From Magnolia sinica (lineage: Eukaryota; Streptophyta; Magnoliopsida; Magnoliales; Magnoliaceae): 64,000 nt of DNA. The stretch lies in assembly GCF_029962835.1 (NCBI RefSeq), contig NC_080582.1, positions 76,876,177-76,940,176 of the forward strand, given 5' to 3'. Shown piece after piece: positions 11,865 through 23,516 of this stretch. The notes beneath the pieces are model-generated. The model did not search any database, was not told the origin of the DNA, and saw only the letters and a program-made list of their open reading frames with translations. Position 1 is the first letter of the stretch, and each line of letters starts with the position of its first letter. A program made the translations under genes and the position numbers.

Positions 11865-14822
11865 ATGGCCTCCTTGAAATTTTCTGCCACATCAGAACTA
11901 AACTTCTATCGACCCGATCGTAGTTTAGTTTGTGAGAGCACTTCCCTTTATGGCACAGAGGCGATCTGCTACAACTACAAGTTATGGCTATCACATGATA
12001 AAAGGAAGACAAGATCAGGGAAAATCATGAGAGATTATGGTTGCAATGTCGAGCGAATACTAGAGAAACCATCCAAAGATTTTCTTTTGCAAAAGCCATT
12101 TACCTCTTTTGCCAACTGTGTTCAGATCGCATTTGGGCATAATACTTACCCATTCAGTCGGCTGAAACGCATTAGGATCACTGGGTTGCAAGGCGCCACT
12201 GTACATGAGTCTTCAGAAGAATCTTCAAAAAGAAAGACCGTGATTTTGAAGAGCCCAAATTCTAATGTTGTCAAAAATGAAAATGCTGGGCTTCGTAACA
12301 ATATGCCGAGGACAAGCAGAAGAAAACTGTGGAAGCGCTTTCCTGGTGTGAAGGAAGCCATACAAGGACAAGCTTTGAGGCCCAATTCTGGAAGCAAAGA
12401 ACAGTCACTTGTACAGGAAAGAAATGGTAGCAGTTCAGTTTCTAATGTCAATGATGATGGCAATGAATTAGAGGCTGCTCTGTCTGCAATTGGGCCCACA
12501 TCGAGTGTGGAGCATTGCAATTCTATTTTGAAACGGCTCGAAAGGAGTAGCGATGAGAAGACTCTGAATTTTTTTGAATGGATGAGAAGCAATGCAAAAT
12601 TGAAAGGCAACGCAACCGCTTACAATTCGGTCCTCCGAGTGCTAGGAAGAAAGGAGGATTGGAATGCAGCTGAAATGTTGCTTCAAGAGATGACTGCCAA
12701 CATCGATTGCGAGCTCAACTCTCAAGTGTTCAACACACTTATATACGCATGTTATAAGAGAGGCCTTGCTGAATGGGGCACGAAGTGGTTCCATTCAATG
12801 TTGGAAAATGGGGTCCAGCCTAATGTGGCTACCTACGGTATGCTCATGAACCTTTACCAAAAGGGTGGAAAACTTTCAGACGCCGAGTTTGCTTTTACCC
12901 ATATGAGGAGCTGCAAACTGCACTGTAATGCTGCTTATTCAGCAATGATTACAATGTATACTCGTTTGGGTTTGTATGAGAAATCTGAAGAGATCATAAG
13001 CATCCTGAAAGAAGATGAGGTGCAGCCGAATTTGGAAAATTGGTTGGTTCAGCTAAATGCTTATAGCCAGCAAGGTAAGTTAGAAGAGGCTGAGTCAGTA
13101 TTGAAGTTGATGCAAGCAGCAGGAATTTCCCCAAATATCATTGCGTACAATACTCTGATTACTGGATATGGTAAAGTGGCCAATATGGATGCTACTCAGC
13201 GTCTTTTCCAAAATCTTGAAAACATTGGTTTGGAGCCTGATGAAACGACTTACAGATCCTTGGTCGAAGGTTTTGGTAGAGCCGACAATTACAAAGAGGC
13301 GATGTGGTATTATAAGGAACTCAAGCGATCGGGATTTTATCCAAATTCTTCGAACTTCTACACGATGATAAACTTGCAAGCTAAGCACAAGGATGAAGAG
13401 GGTGCCATTCAAACTCTCAAAGATATGAGGGTAATGGGATGTCAGTATTCGTCGATCCTCAGTAGTCTTCTGCAAGCGTATGAGCGGGTTGGAAAGATGG
13501 ATAAAGTTCTTTTCATCTTGAAAGCTTCCTTCTATCAAAACATATTGCTCGACCAGACGTCCTGTTCGATTTTGGCCATGGCCTGCGTGCAACACGGCTT
13601 GTTGGATGATGCTTTACAAGTTCTACACGACAAACAATGGACGGATCCCATTTATGAAGACAACTTATACCATTTGATGATTTGCTCATGCAAGGAGGCA
13701 GGCCGTCATGAAAATGCTATTAAGATTTTCACCCAAATGCCCAAATCCAGTACCAACCCAAATTTGCACATAACATGCACTATGATAGACATTTATAGTT
13801 CCATGGACCAATTTAATGATGCAGAGAATCTCTATCTGAAGCTAAAATCTTCAGGAATTGTATTGGATATGATTGCGTACAGCATAGTTGTGAGGATGTA
13901 CATCAAAGGCAGATCTTTGAAAGATGCCTGCTCGGTTCTAGATGCAATGGAGAAACAGAAAAATATTGTTCCTGACACTTTCCTCTTCCGAGACATGCTC
14001 CGGATATATCAACAGTGCGGCATGCTAGAAAAACTGTCAGATGTTTACTATCAAATATTGAAGAGTGGAAGTACATGGGATGAAGAGATGTATAACTGCG
14101 TTATAAACTGTTGCGGCCATGCATTGCCTGTGGATGAGGTTTCTCGGCTTTTCAATGAGATGATTCGACGGGGGTTTTCAGCCAATACCATTACCTTCAA
14201 TGTTATGCTTGACGTTTATGGGAAAGCACGCCTCTTTAAGAAGCTCCGAAAAGTGCTATGGATGGCTAAGAGGCAGGGCTTGGTCGATGCAATTACGTTC
14301 AATACTGTCATTGCAGCGTATGGCCAAAACAAGGATTATAAGAACATGAAATCCACTTTTCGGCATATGCGATTTTCCGGGTTTCCTGTTTCCCTCGAAG
14401 CCTACAACTCCATGTTGGATGCGTATGGGAAAGGAGATCGATTTAAGGCATTCAATGGCGTGTTGCAAAAGATGAAGGAAGCGAGTTGCGTTTCGGATCA
14501 CTATACATACAATATCATGATCAATATTTATGCGAGGAAGGGCTGGATTGAAGAAGTTGCAGGCGTTCTTGCGGAATTGAGGGAACGTGGATTGGAGCCA
14601 GATTTGTGGAGTTACAATACTCTAATTAAGGCGTACGGGATTGCTGGTATGGTTGAAGAGGCCGTGAACATCGTGAAGGAAATGAGAGCAAAAGGGATTG
14701 AGCCGGATCAAGTAACATATATCAATCTTATCACTGCGCTGCAAAAGAACAACAATTTTCTAGAGGCTGTTAAGTGGTCGTTGTGGATGAAGCAGCTTGG
14801 AATGTCAAGTTCGAAATGCTGA
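11865..14822 (+). CDS. BFA2: P-class pentatricopeptide repeat protein, BFA2/At4g30825-like, chloroplast
   Basis: One uninterrupted 985-codon frame; plant P-class PPR genes are usually intronless. The N-terminus MASLKFSATSELNF is rich in Ser/Thr and poor in acidic residues, as expected of a plastid transit peptide. After a basic linker, PPR units run from about residue 250 to the end, with typical 35-residue helices such as AYNTLITGYGK, TFNVMLDVYGKARLFKK and SYNTLIKAYGIAGMVEEA. The conserved C-terminus ends LEAVKWSLWMKQLGM. The overall block order strongly resembles Arabidopsis At4g30825 (BFA2), as I recall that family. BFA2 is known to bind the plastid atpH-atpF intergenic RNA and protect it, supporting ATP synthase assembly. 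No DYW or E domain is present, so editing is not expected. The start is chosen because it matches the family N-terminus and follows three short uORFs. Orthology rests on memory of the family rather than an alignment. Confidence 0.93.
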   Translation: MASLKFSATSELNFYRPDRSLVCESTSLYGTEAICYNYKLWLSHDKRKTRSGKIMRDYGCNVERILEKPSKDFLLQKPFTSFANCVQIAFGHNTYPFSRLKRIRITGLQGATVHESSEESSKRKTVILKSPNSNVVKNENAGLRNNMPRTSRRKLWKRFPGVKEAIQGQALRPNSGSKEQSLVQERNGSSSVSNVNDDGNELEAALSAIGPTSSVEHCNSILKRLERSSDEKTLNFFEWMRSNAKLKGNATAYNSVLRVLGRKEDWNAAEMLLQEMTANIDCELNSQVFNTLIYACYKRGLAEWGTKWFHSMLENGVQPNVATYGMLMNLYQKGGKLSDAEFAFTHMRSCKLHCNAAYSAMITMYTRLGLYEKSEEIISILKEDEVQPNLENWLVQLNAYSQQGKLEEAESVLKLMQAAGISPNIIAYNTLITGYGKVANMDATQRLFQNLENIGLEPDETTYRSLVEGFGRADNYKEAMWYYKELKRSGFYPNSSNFYTMINLQAKHKDEEGAIQTLKDMRVMGCQYSSILSSLLQAYERVGKMDKVLFILKASFYQNILLDQTSCSILAMACVQHGLLDDALQVLHDKQWTDPIYEDNLYHLMICSCKEAGRHENAIKIFTQMPKSSTNPNLHITCTMIDIYSSMDQFNDAENLYLKLKSSGIVLDMIAYSIVVRMYIKGRSLKDACSVLDAMEKQKNIVPDTFLFRDMLRIYQQCGMLEKLSDVYYQILKSGSTWDEEMYNCVINCCGHALPVDEVSRLFNEMIRRGFSANTITFNVMLDVYGKARLFKKLRKVLWMAKRQGLVDAITFNTVIAAYGQNKDYKNMKSTFRHMRFSGFPVSLEAYNSMLDAYGKGDRFKAFNGVLQKMKEASCVSDHYTYNIMINIYARKGWIEEVAGVLAELRERGLEPDLWSYNTLIKAYGIAGMVEEAVNIVKEMRAKGIEPDQVTYINLITALQKNNNFLEAVKWSLWMKQLGMSSSKC

Positions 14823-15200
14823 TTTAGAAGTAATGCTTCCAAGAAATTTCCACTTTGTTGAAGTCCGGGGGCGCTTTCTGTTGTATATGGTAAGACATCT
14901 AGCAAATGCTATTTGGACCAAATGCTCCATCTCCAAATCGTAATTAAATTTTGATATGACATGCATCCTAATGCACCTTCATGTAACTGAATAATGACCG
15001 ACATGTTGCAGGAGCGGCCAAGTGGCAGTTCTCTGAAAATTCAAGAAGCAGGGGAGCCCTCAGATGTATCTGTACAGATGATATCAAAGAATTTCAAGTA
15101 TGTATTTGATCCACTTGTTGCATTGGGCAATCTCTGCTCTTGTGATTGTGTTCTTGTATTGGTGGACTAGTTATTTCTTGTAATTAAATGAGTGTTTGTA
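14823..15200 (+). other. 3' UTR of the PPR gene with a possible intron
   Basis: After the stop codon, a plausible GT-AG intron (donor ATG|GTAAG at 14890, acceptor GTTGCAG ending 15011) lies in non-coding sequence. No further frame is conserved. Confidence 0.35.
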
Positions 15201-15261
15201 TTTATGGGAAATTCAAATTCGATATGCTTGCTAGATTCCTGCCAACCATCACTGTTGTTAA

Positions 15262-15770
15262 GGGGGCGTTTGGTTCATAAGTTACTTAGATAAGCTACTT
15301 ATGCCTTAAGTAGCTTATCTTGGTTTCTACTCATTAAGCTGAAGTGATTAAGGGCCTGTTTGGATCGTAAGTTGCTTAAGATAAGTTAGTTATGCCACAA
15401 GTACTTTATCTTAGTTTCTACTTATTAAGAAGATAAGTATGTTTGGTAAAAACATACTTATCAGCTTCTGCTCTCTTTCGTCTCTCCTTTGCATCTCTTT
15501 AGCAACTTATAAAATGTAGAAAAGCTAAAAAATTTAACTGAAGTGATTAAGTACTTATAAGTTTATAACCAATCATGAACCAAACTTATCTGAAATAAAT
15601 TACTTATCTACTGCTGTAAGTGGAAAAAGTAACTTATTCGGTGGAATCCAAACGGGCCCTAATTGACTTTTATAATTGATCTTAAACCAAACTTACTTAT
15701 CTCAAATAAGTTGCTTATCTACTGCTGTAAGCAGAAAAAGTAACTTATTTGGTGGTATCTGAACGAGCCC
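15262..15770. mobile_element. Outer Tourist-like (PIF/Harbinger) MITE with TAA target duplication
   Basis: The ends GGGGGCGTTTGGTT and GAACGAGCCC are imperfect inverted repeats. The element is flanked by TAA on both sides (15259-15261 and 15771-15773), the 3-bp duplication typical of PIF/Harbinger MITEs. It is interrupted by a second member of the same family at 15352-15659. Confidence 0.85.
15352..15659. mobile_element. Inner Tourist-like MITE nested in the outer copy
   Basis: Ends GGGCCTGTTTGGAT and ATCCAAACGGGCCC, flanked by TAA (15349-15351 and 15660-15662). It shares the internal words ACTGCTGTAAG and AAAAAGTAACTTATT with its host element, so the two belong to one family. This copy has better matching ends than the outer one. 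Confidence 0.88.
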
Positions 15771-16059
15771 TAAATGGAAGGAGATATGTGCACGCCGAAC
15801 TCCCGGTGCGCACTGTTTATCTATACTTCTAAAAAAAAAGGTGAATTTCATGGACTTCTGAATTCCAATTTTATCCCCGTGGCTATGAAATGTATATACT
15901 GCTATTTCAAGTGTGTTTTAGGGGCTGTTTGATTTTTGATTTACCTTGGTAAATATAGGTAAGTAGGTAATAATGACTTCATCTATTTGCAAGAGATGAA
16001 AATTAACTAGGATTTTCACCTCAAAAACTGGTTTGGAAAGGACATTGTTAGTACTTAAA

Positions 16060-16460
16060 TTTGTGGGCCACACCATGATGTATGTGACTTATCCATGCCG
16101 TCCACCTGTTTTACCAGCACATTTTTGGGCCCAAAAATGAGGCAGATCCGAAGCTCAAGTGGACCACAATTCAGGAAACAGTGGTCCTAAAGACGCCCAC
16201 CGTTGAAAGCTACTACCTTTCTAGGAGCCACATTGATGTTTATCCATCATCCAACCTCTTCATAACGTCACACAATCATGGATCAAGGGAAAACACAAAT
16301 ATCAACTTCATCCAAAACTTTTGAGGCCTTAAGAAGTTTTCAACGGTGGGCGTTCAATTCCCATTGTTTCCTGTGGTTTGGTCTACTTGAGCTTTGGATT
16401 TGCCTCATTTTTCGACTCATGCCCTAAAATGAGCTGGTCGAAGGGTCAAATTTGTGGACT
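16060..16460. mobile_element. Foldback element of the 'GGGCCACACCATGATG' family
   Basis: The left arm (CCATGATGTATGTG, then GGCAGATCCGAAGCTCAAGT) pairs with the right arm (ACTTGAGCTTTGGATTTGCC, then CCCTAAAATGAGCTGG). The ends are not sharply defined and no target duplication was found. Confidence 0.55.
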
Positions 16461-16499
16461 AATGCATGAACTAAATATCATGTGAGATCAAGTAACAAA

Positions 16500-17350
16500 A
16501 TTAAGATAATTAATTAAAAAACACAAACCTTGCCATAATCATCACAAATACTACGAAAACCAAAAGAATATCATGCATAATCCTAGCCTAGGTTACCAAC
16601 ATCGCCACACAAGATTATTAAATAAAAGAAAACTAGGATTTAATGGATGTAGGGACATCCAATTAGCATATGGTAAAGTCTATTTCAAAATAAAAGGCCT
16701 GATACAACCTAGGGTAAAATAAGGGTTAGGGGAATTAGAGAAAATATAAATTATGGTTTATTGGATCAAATCGGGTGAAGGGATTAAATGGTTTATAGGT
16801 TAGGATGTGAGGATTAGGGTTTTGGATAGAAGGTGTGTAAGGATTTTGGGGGAATTGAAGAATGAGAAAAGTTAGGGCTTGGTAATTTGGGATATGAGGA
16901 AAGTTAGGGATTTTAGGTTTAGGGTTAGGGTTTGGATGTATAAGGGATGAAAATCGGGAAGATGTTGATGGCTTGGGATGAAGGTGAACAAAAATTGGAG
17001 AACGTGGAAGAATACCTCGATGGTTGATAAATGGATGAGAACGTAGAGATAGCTGGAGACATCGCACCTTCGTTGATGAAGATTAGCCTCACACCAATTT
17101 TCCTTCTAAATCACGTGGAAGTATCTTCAAATCTCATGAAGATGAAAGAAGAATGAACAAAAGATTCTTAGTTATTTTTTACAAATCTAATAAGGGAGAG
17201 AGTCGCACGCCCACCCTCTTTTATAGCTCCAAGAAATTTCAATAATTAAAATAGCTACCTTGTTTTGTGAATTTTAATGAAAATAACCCCGCTCTAAATA
17301 AAATCAACTAAAAACACTTATAATGGTGTCCAAACATAACATAAACAAAA
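16500..17350 (-). mobile_element. LTR-like fragment, minus orientation
   Basis: On the minus strand a promoter-like GCTATAAAAGAGG (near 17213-17226) is followed by a leader-like stretch without a frame. It also contains degenerate TTTAGGG-type words at 16910-16935. No partner LTR is seen in the window. Confidence 0.35.
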
Positions 17351-19044
17351 TTTAATCCTATAAGTTGATAAAGTCTAAGAAAAACTCAGTGTGGATGATC
17401 CACGATCAATGGCTCGATCATGTGATCCAACGGCCTAATCGTTACGTCCCCCCAATCCAACAATCTGAATCATTTCATAAAACAGCCTATGTGCGCTTCC
17501 TAATGTGGGGTTTTGCAGATGCTCGCACATGCACATGGGGTCTTCAGCACGATCACGGATACATGCCTAGCCATAAGGATATCAGTGCGGCCCGCCTCCT
17601 CCTTTGATATGTACGCAAAAGGTGTATGTGAAGTGATGTCCTCATTACAAATGATGTGGATGAGAGACATACATCATGGTGGAAATTCAATTCGATATGC
17701 TTGCTAGATTCCTGCCAACCATCACCATCATTAAATTCTTAATTTTACTCCACAAGTATTGGACAACTAAAATTAGAGTGAAAAATATCCAACAGTCTTA
17801 TTTCAGCAAACAAGTGCCCACAATTCAGAGGCTACGATCGTTCAATCGATCTGATTTTTGCGGCTGTGACTCAGCAGCAGATCTCAATCCCACAATTTAT
17901 TCAGTCTGATCTTAATAACTTGCTCCACATGTACAATTTTTGACTAGCCAGCGTGTCAAGTGCCTTATGCACAAGAGTATCAAATACCCCCTTCCACACC
18001 ATTTCTCTTTGTCTCGGCATCAAAATCTTTCCACCATTTCATGATCCTCTATATATCACAAATCCCCTCTCTATTTCCCATCCCCTTTCTTTTCTTTCTA
18101 CTTTAGTTACAACTACCCTCGCTTCATCTTCCTTTAACCCCTAACCTCACATCCAACAGCCCAAACATCTCAGTCAGGTCAGTCCTTGAGATCTCCTGGG
18201 TTTGTGCTTGTCCTGATCAAATCTGAGAGCACGTTCATTGCTTTTTTGCCGTGCGTTCATACCATTGGAGCAGCCCCGAGTAGTCGAACCATCATTGCAG
18301 TATTTGATTTCTTTTTGTTAGTTTCTAGCTTTAGGTGTTGGGGTGAATTATATTATTTGATTATCAGTGGTGTTGTCATATGCGATTGCACATGTCATTG
18401 CATATGCCATGTTGGATTAGCGGACCCCATATGCTATGGTGGCCCATGCAGTTCTTGTCCTATTGAGGCGGCTTATGCAATTGCACAGAGAAATATATGA
18501 CCACACAAGCCATAGTTATGTAACTATTGGACTGCATGGATGAGCCCAAAAAACTTTAAAAATCAAAATTTTTATTAATTTTTTATTCAATTTTTTTTTT
18601 TCTTTTCCTTTGTACCATTTTGCTCATAAAATACGAAAAAAGGCTCTCCCCTATTAAAAATATCCTCAATTTTTATTTTTATTTTTTCTTTTGAGAAAGA
18701 GAGGAGATTTGGGGATTTTGATGTTCAAAAACCCAAACGAAGAAATCAAGGTATCTTTTTATACACAATGTAATTGAATACCATTTCTTTTAACATGATT
18801 TTACACAAGAAAGGTACAAAAGAATAATTTTTTTAAAGGACTCTTGTATGTCTTTTAAGGTAAAGTTTTTGAAAGACAACAAAAGAAAACAAAGGAAAAA
18901 GACAAGAATCCTTTGCTATCATGATATGTATACCATATACATTTTTTCGAATGATAATATCATGATTGGTACACGTTGATGGTAAATGGATAATTGATGA
19001 GTTTTTTGTCTTATCTGATTTACTTTTTATATCTTTTCATGTAT

Positions 19045-19050
<6 letters not shown>
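17351..19050. other. Region without a recognisable gene
   Basis: Short frames only. A TATA-like CTATATAT at about 18050 followed by a CT-rich tract resembles a plant promoter and leader, but no conserved coding exon follows, so no gene is called. T-rich and A-rich tracts fill 18570-18700. Confidence 0.3.

Positions 19051-19092
<42 letters not shown>
19046..19092. repeat. Compound (TA)n(GA)n microsatellite
   Basis: About seven TA units are followed by about sixteen GA units. Confidence 0.9.
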
Positions 19093-19095
<3 letters not shown>

Positions 19096-19865
19096 TCACA
19101 CACAACTAGTTGGACTGTCCAACTAGTTGGATTAATTAATTAGCTCGCTGGCTTTGAAGCCATGCTGAAAAACTACCGAGCGCGCTAGCGCGTTTACTTA
19201 ATAGTCATAATCATTTTGAAGCTTTGTCAGCTGGCTGAAAAGCCGCTAGTCAGTAGTTTTTCAGCTGGGTCCACGATCCACGATCTACTGGGGTTTGCAG
19301 GGAATTAAACCTGCAAGACCAAAGACAGAGAGAGAAATGCTCACACACAACTAGTTGGACCGTCCGACTAGTTGGATTAATTAATGCTAATTAATGTTGA
19401 GACAGAGATAGGACTTTGTTTCACAGTACCTTTTAAATGGTCTTTCAAAATGGTTATTCGCTTGGGTGGGCCCTATTGCGGTGTTAATGTAAAATCCACC
19501 CAACCATCACGTGTGTCAACCAATGTTAGACTTATGGACTGAAAATCAACCCCATTGGTGATTCAGGAGGACCACATAATTGGAAATAGTGTGCTGAAAA
19601 ATCTCACCCTCCAAAATGATTCATTTGGTGAGGCCCACTTGAATCACGTGTGGATCTTATTTTTCGGTCCCATACCTAGAATTTTCTGTCGTATCTAATG
19701 GTTGAAGTGAATTTCACATATTCATAATATGAGTCTTGTAAAAATCAAAGGTGGACGCCTCTACCTCAAATGTTTTATTGGTGTGGCGCACTTGAATTAC
19801 GAGTCTACCTTATATTTCGACTCTAGACCTACGATGAGGTCGCACATCTGATGGTCAGAGTGGAT

Positions 19866-19868
<3 letters not shown>

Positions 19869-19943
<75 letters not shown>
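19869..19943. repeat. (AT)n microsatellite, about 37 units
   Basis: Uninterrupted AT dinucleotides within the left arm of the 1.9-kb foldback element. Confidence 0.95.
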
Positions 19944-19946
<3 letters not shown>

Positions 19947-20020
19947 CAAAGTCCGCTTTTTCTTCGGTTGTTAAACTTCTTCGTATTCTGAGAGAGAAGG
20001 TGCACATTCCCAAAAAAAGT

Positions 20021-20535
20021 GAGAGGGGATTAGGTGCAGCCTGTCCTCACGCAGTAGTGTGCATCCCTAACTCCCGGGCCTACCATATATACTTATTGTA
20101 TATCCATTCCCTACATCCATATTTTCAGCTCATGATAGGACATGATTCGAAAAATGAAGTAGATAAAATTCTTAGGTGAACCACACCACAAAAACTGTGG
20201 TGATCATTAAAAATTTTTTGTGGGCCAACAGTTTTGAATCAAGCTGAAATTTGTTTTTTATTTTTAATTTACTTCATCAAGGTCTTTGTGAACTTATCAA
20301 TGAGTTGGTTGGCAGGTAAAAAATTACAGTGGGCCGTAGGAAAATTTTAATGATAAGAGTTCAATATCCACTGTTTCCTATGGTGTGGACCACTTGAGAT
20401 TTATAACTGCTTCGTTTTTTGGATTTATGTTCTGAAATGAGCTGAAGAAACCAATGAACAGCGTGGATATACAATACCTACATCAATGTGGGTGGCATGA
20501 TCAGGGACAAACTGCGTTGCATGAGTAAGGGGCCG
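20021..20535. mobile_element. Foldback element nested inside the 1.9-kb element
   Basis: The left part GGATTAGGTGCAGCC and phrases such as TCAGCTCATGATAGGACATG pair with the inverted right half (GTTCTGAAATGAGCTGAAG). It interrupts the arms of the surrounding element. Its ends are approximate. Confidence 0.5.
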
Positions 20536-21206
20536 TACTTAGTCCACTCTTTTTAAAAAAGAAATATAATCGGCATTTTTCTCTGCAATGGCACTGAAGA
20601 AGCTTAACGACGTAACAGGAACGCCTAGCCTTATTTTTATTGGGTCCATCGTGATATAGTGATGTGCATGTGACATCCAATCCGACCGTCATATGTGTCA
20701 TCTCATTCTACGTCTTGGTACCGAATATCAAACTGACTTTTGATTCAGGTAGGCCACACCGATAGAACAGTAGAGGGAGAGATGTCAACCTCTGATTTTA
20801 ATAAGACTCACAATCATGAGTAAATGAAATCAACTCCAACCATTAAATGTCACACCAAAAGTTAGATGAAGAACTCAAAAATTAGGGCTATACTTGATTT
20901 AAGTGTGCCTCATCCAAGGAATTATTTTGAAAGGTAAGCCTTTTTGCACACTATTTTTAATTGCGCGGTCCACTTGAACCATGGATGGAGTTAATTTTTG
21001 GTTCCTATGTATAACATAGGTTGACATACATGATGGTTAGGGCAGATTTTCCATTAACACCACAGTGGAGCCAATTGAAGCTAGGGATCATTCTCAAAAA
21101 AAACCTTTTGAAAAGAGGAGGCAAGCAAACGCCCCCTCTCAACATTAAATGCCAAGCTAGTTGGACCAAAACGCCGTGTCCAACTAGTTGTGTGTGAGCA
21201 TTTCTC

Positions 21207-21207
<1 letters not shown>

Positions 21208-21259
<52 letters not shown>

Positions 21260-21266
21260 AGAGAGT
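21208..21266. repeat. (TA)n(GA)n microsatellite
   Basis: A TA run followed by a GA run directly after the right end of the 1.9-kb foldback element. Confidence 0.9.
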
Positions 21267-22262
21267 CATGCTCAGGTGGGCACATGCGTACCTTTGCACA
21301 TGTGTCATGGGCGTCTAATCCAAATGGTCCATGTGATACAGAATCCCATGAAACCCTAAGGTAAAAATTTTCCCCTGATCTAAAATTCTGGTAGACCATA
21401 GCAAAGAAAAATTCAAATCAAGGGAGGAAACTGTTTTCATTTTTCATGCCCCACTAAAGTTTTGAATCAAAGTAAAAATTGAGCCCAGGGGATTTCATGA
21501 GGTGCGATTAACTTCACGTGGACCGTTCAAATTTTGGAATCACATCACATATGATGAGTTCTCTAAAATATTTATACGAGTTTCATGTGAGTTAGTGCGC
21601 ATATGAGCATTCGGGTATATATATATATATTGTAAATAAAAAATCTTAAATCGAAACCCACTTAAACCGATAATGACATTGCCATCATGTATATAGTATG
21701 CAATGTCATGACCTCCCAGTGGTTAGATTGATGACTATTGGTTTTTTTTTTTTTTTTTTTGTTTTTTCCATTACTTTTTGCCACAACTCTCTCTCTCTCT
21801 TTCTCTCCCTACTCTCTCGGATTCATCTGAGTAGCTGTTAGTTGACTTGGTATAATCTAGTAGTCTAACGAAACTATAAAAAGAAATTCCCCACACTTGT
21901 ATTCTTTTTACATATTTCTTCACACACACATTTCATTTTTCCTTAAAATTTCTGTTTTTTGTTTTTTCTTTTCAAAAATTAATAATTGTTTAGGGGGCTG
22001 TACATTGCATAGGAGCACAGCCCCCATTGGGTCGCATGGGTCCACTTATGCCATTTGACGACATTGATTATCAACACCATGAATCTGAGGCCGGTGGAGA
22101 CAGCTTTCCGTGTTAGATGCCTAAAATTTTTTAAGTTCCAAGTGATTCACACGTGAAAAGAGTGTAAGGAGAGTTAGGGGTAGCTGAGAGGGAGGGAAGG
22201 ACATAAAATTAGTAGTTTGGATCTTCCATTTTAATATGTTTTTGGCGGATTCGGATTTTGGG

Positions 22263-22743
22263 TAGTGATCCCTCCACCATCCAAGTCAGTGGTGGCAAAG
22301 CTCTGGGGGCTCTACCATGATGTATGTGTTTTATCCACACCATCCATCCATTTTACCAGCTCATTATGTGCATGAGCCTAAAAAAATGAGGCAAATCCAA
22401 AGCTCAAGTGGACTAAACACTGCAGGAAATGGTGGGGATTAAATGCTTACATTTGTAAACTTCTTGGGTGCCACAGAAGTTTTGGATCAAGCTGATATTT
22501 GTGTTATCTCTTCATCCAAGTTTATGTGACTTCATGAACAGATTGGATGGCAAATAAACATTGCCTTCCTCCCCCAAGAAGTTTTCAACAAGGCGTCAAT
22601 CCCCTTCCCATTGTCTACTATGATGTGGTCCACTTGAGCTTTGGATCTACCTCATTTTTGGGCTCATGCCTTAAAATGAGGCATACATCATGATGGTCCA
22701 CAGGGCATTTCCACCACCGACTTAGGCAGCAGAGGGATCACTA
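22263..22743. mobile_element. Foldback element, 481 bp
   Basis: Left TAGTGATCCCTC pairs with right GAGGGATCACTA, with further inner pairing CAGTGGTGG / CCACCACCGAC. The arms carry the family phrases CCATGATGTATGTGTTTTAT and TACATCATGATGG. Confidence 0.7.
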
Positions 22744-23334
22744 TCCAATCTGATTCCATTTTTGGCACGAGAGAGGAGTCATGAAATTATCTACTATAAT
22801 CTTCATATCTAATATGTTTTCAGCACAACAAGACGGAACAAACCAATAGTTTGCATTACCAAACCATGAGTTTATAATTAAAATCCTAACTATATATGCT
22901 TTGGAAATCGACAGCTTGAGGTACAGATAATTCCTGCACTGCGTAAGCCTACCTTAGATCTTATTAAGCCATTTCTGTCCAGAAAATGACTGTAGTTTTA
23001 AATATATATTCAACCCAAGAATAGTGTTATCCGGGCACTCTGGTCAACTAAATCCTCCTCTCCCTTGATTCACCATCACAGGAAAGAAAGTCTTAATTTA
23101 AGCATTTTGACTTATCACATCAAAGAAAACAAATCCATTAAAGAATAATAAATGTACTATTCCATTGATATTATTTCCCATGGTCCAAGCTCCCCCTACA
23201 GTTCAAAACCAAGGAACCGTTGGAGTTGATATGGGCAAGTCGTTTTTAGGTGGGACCCCTACACTTAGCCAATGAGAGTGCACATGCTACTTTTATTTTT
23301 TTAATAGGTTATGAAGGTTTATAAATAAAAAGTT

Positions 23335-23492
23335 TTAAATGGTCAATCACCACTGTTTCCTATGGTATGGTCCACCTCAGATTTGGATCTGCGTTGTTTT
23401 TGGGCTCATGCCTGGCAAGACGGATGGACAGTGTGGATATAGAATACATACATCAAGGTGGGCCCCACTGTCCCGGCTGCACCTAATCCGCT
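23335..23492. mobile_element. Right-half remnant of a foldback element
   Basis: Contains the right-arm phrases CTGTTTCCTATGGTATGGTC and TACATACATCAAGGTGGG, ending in GCACCTAATCCGCTCC, the complement of the GGATTAGGTGC end seen elsewhere. No left arm is present. Confidence 0.5.
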
Positions 23493-23516
23493 CCGGTGGT
23501 GGTGCCGGGGCGGATC

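Larger units (their letters stand above)
19332..21206. mobile_element. 1.9-kb foldback element with near-perfect terminal inverted repeats
   Basis: The left end GAGAAATGCTCACACACAAC is repeated inverted at the right end (21187-21206), and the match continues through CTAGTTGGA. The long arms (about 19440-19870 and 20650-21060) are also inverted relatives, with themes such as ATCTAATGGTTGAAGTGAAT and its complement. An extra direct copy of the left end is at 19091-19141. The centre holds a long (AT)n tract and a second foldback element. No coding potential. Confidence 0.75.

Noticed and set aside
13095-13595. 166-codon frame antisense to the PPR gene
   Set aside because: Shadow of a long conserved coding frame on the other strand.
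16900-16935. Interstitial telomere-like TTTAGGG words
   Set aside because: Only two or three degenerate units within an LTR-like leader; not a telomeric array.
18040-18500. Possible gene with TATA box CTATATAT and 104-codon frame
   Set aside because: No conserved motif, no splice support, and the frame ends in repeats.
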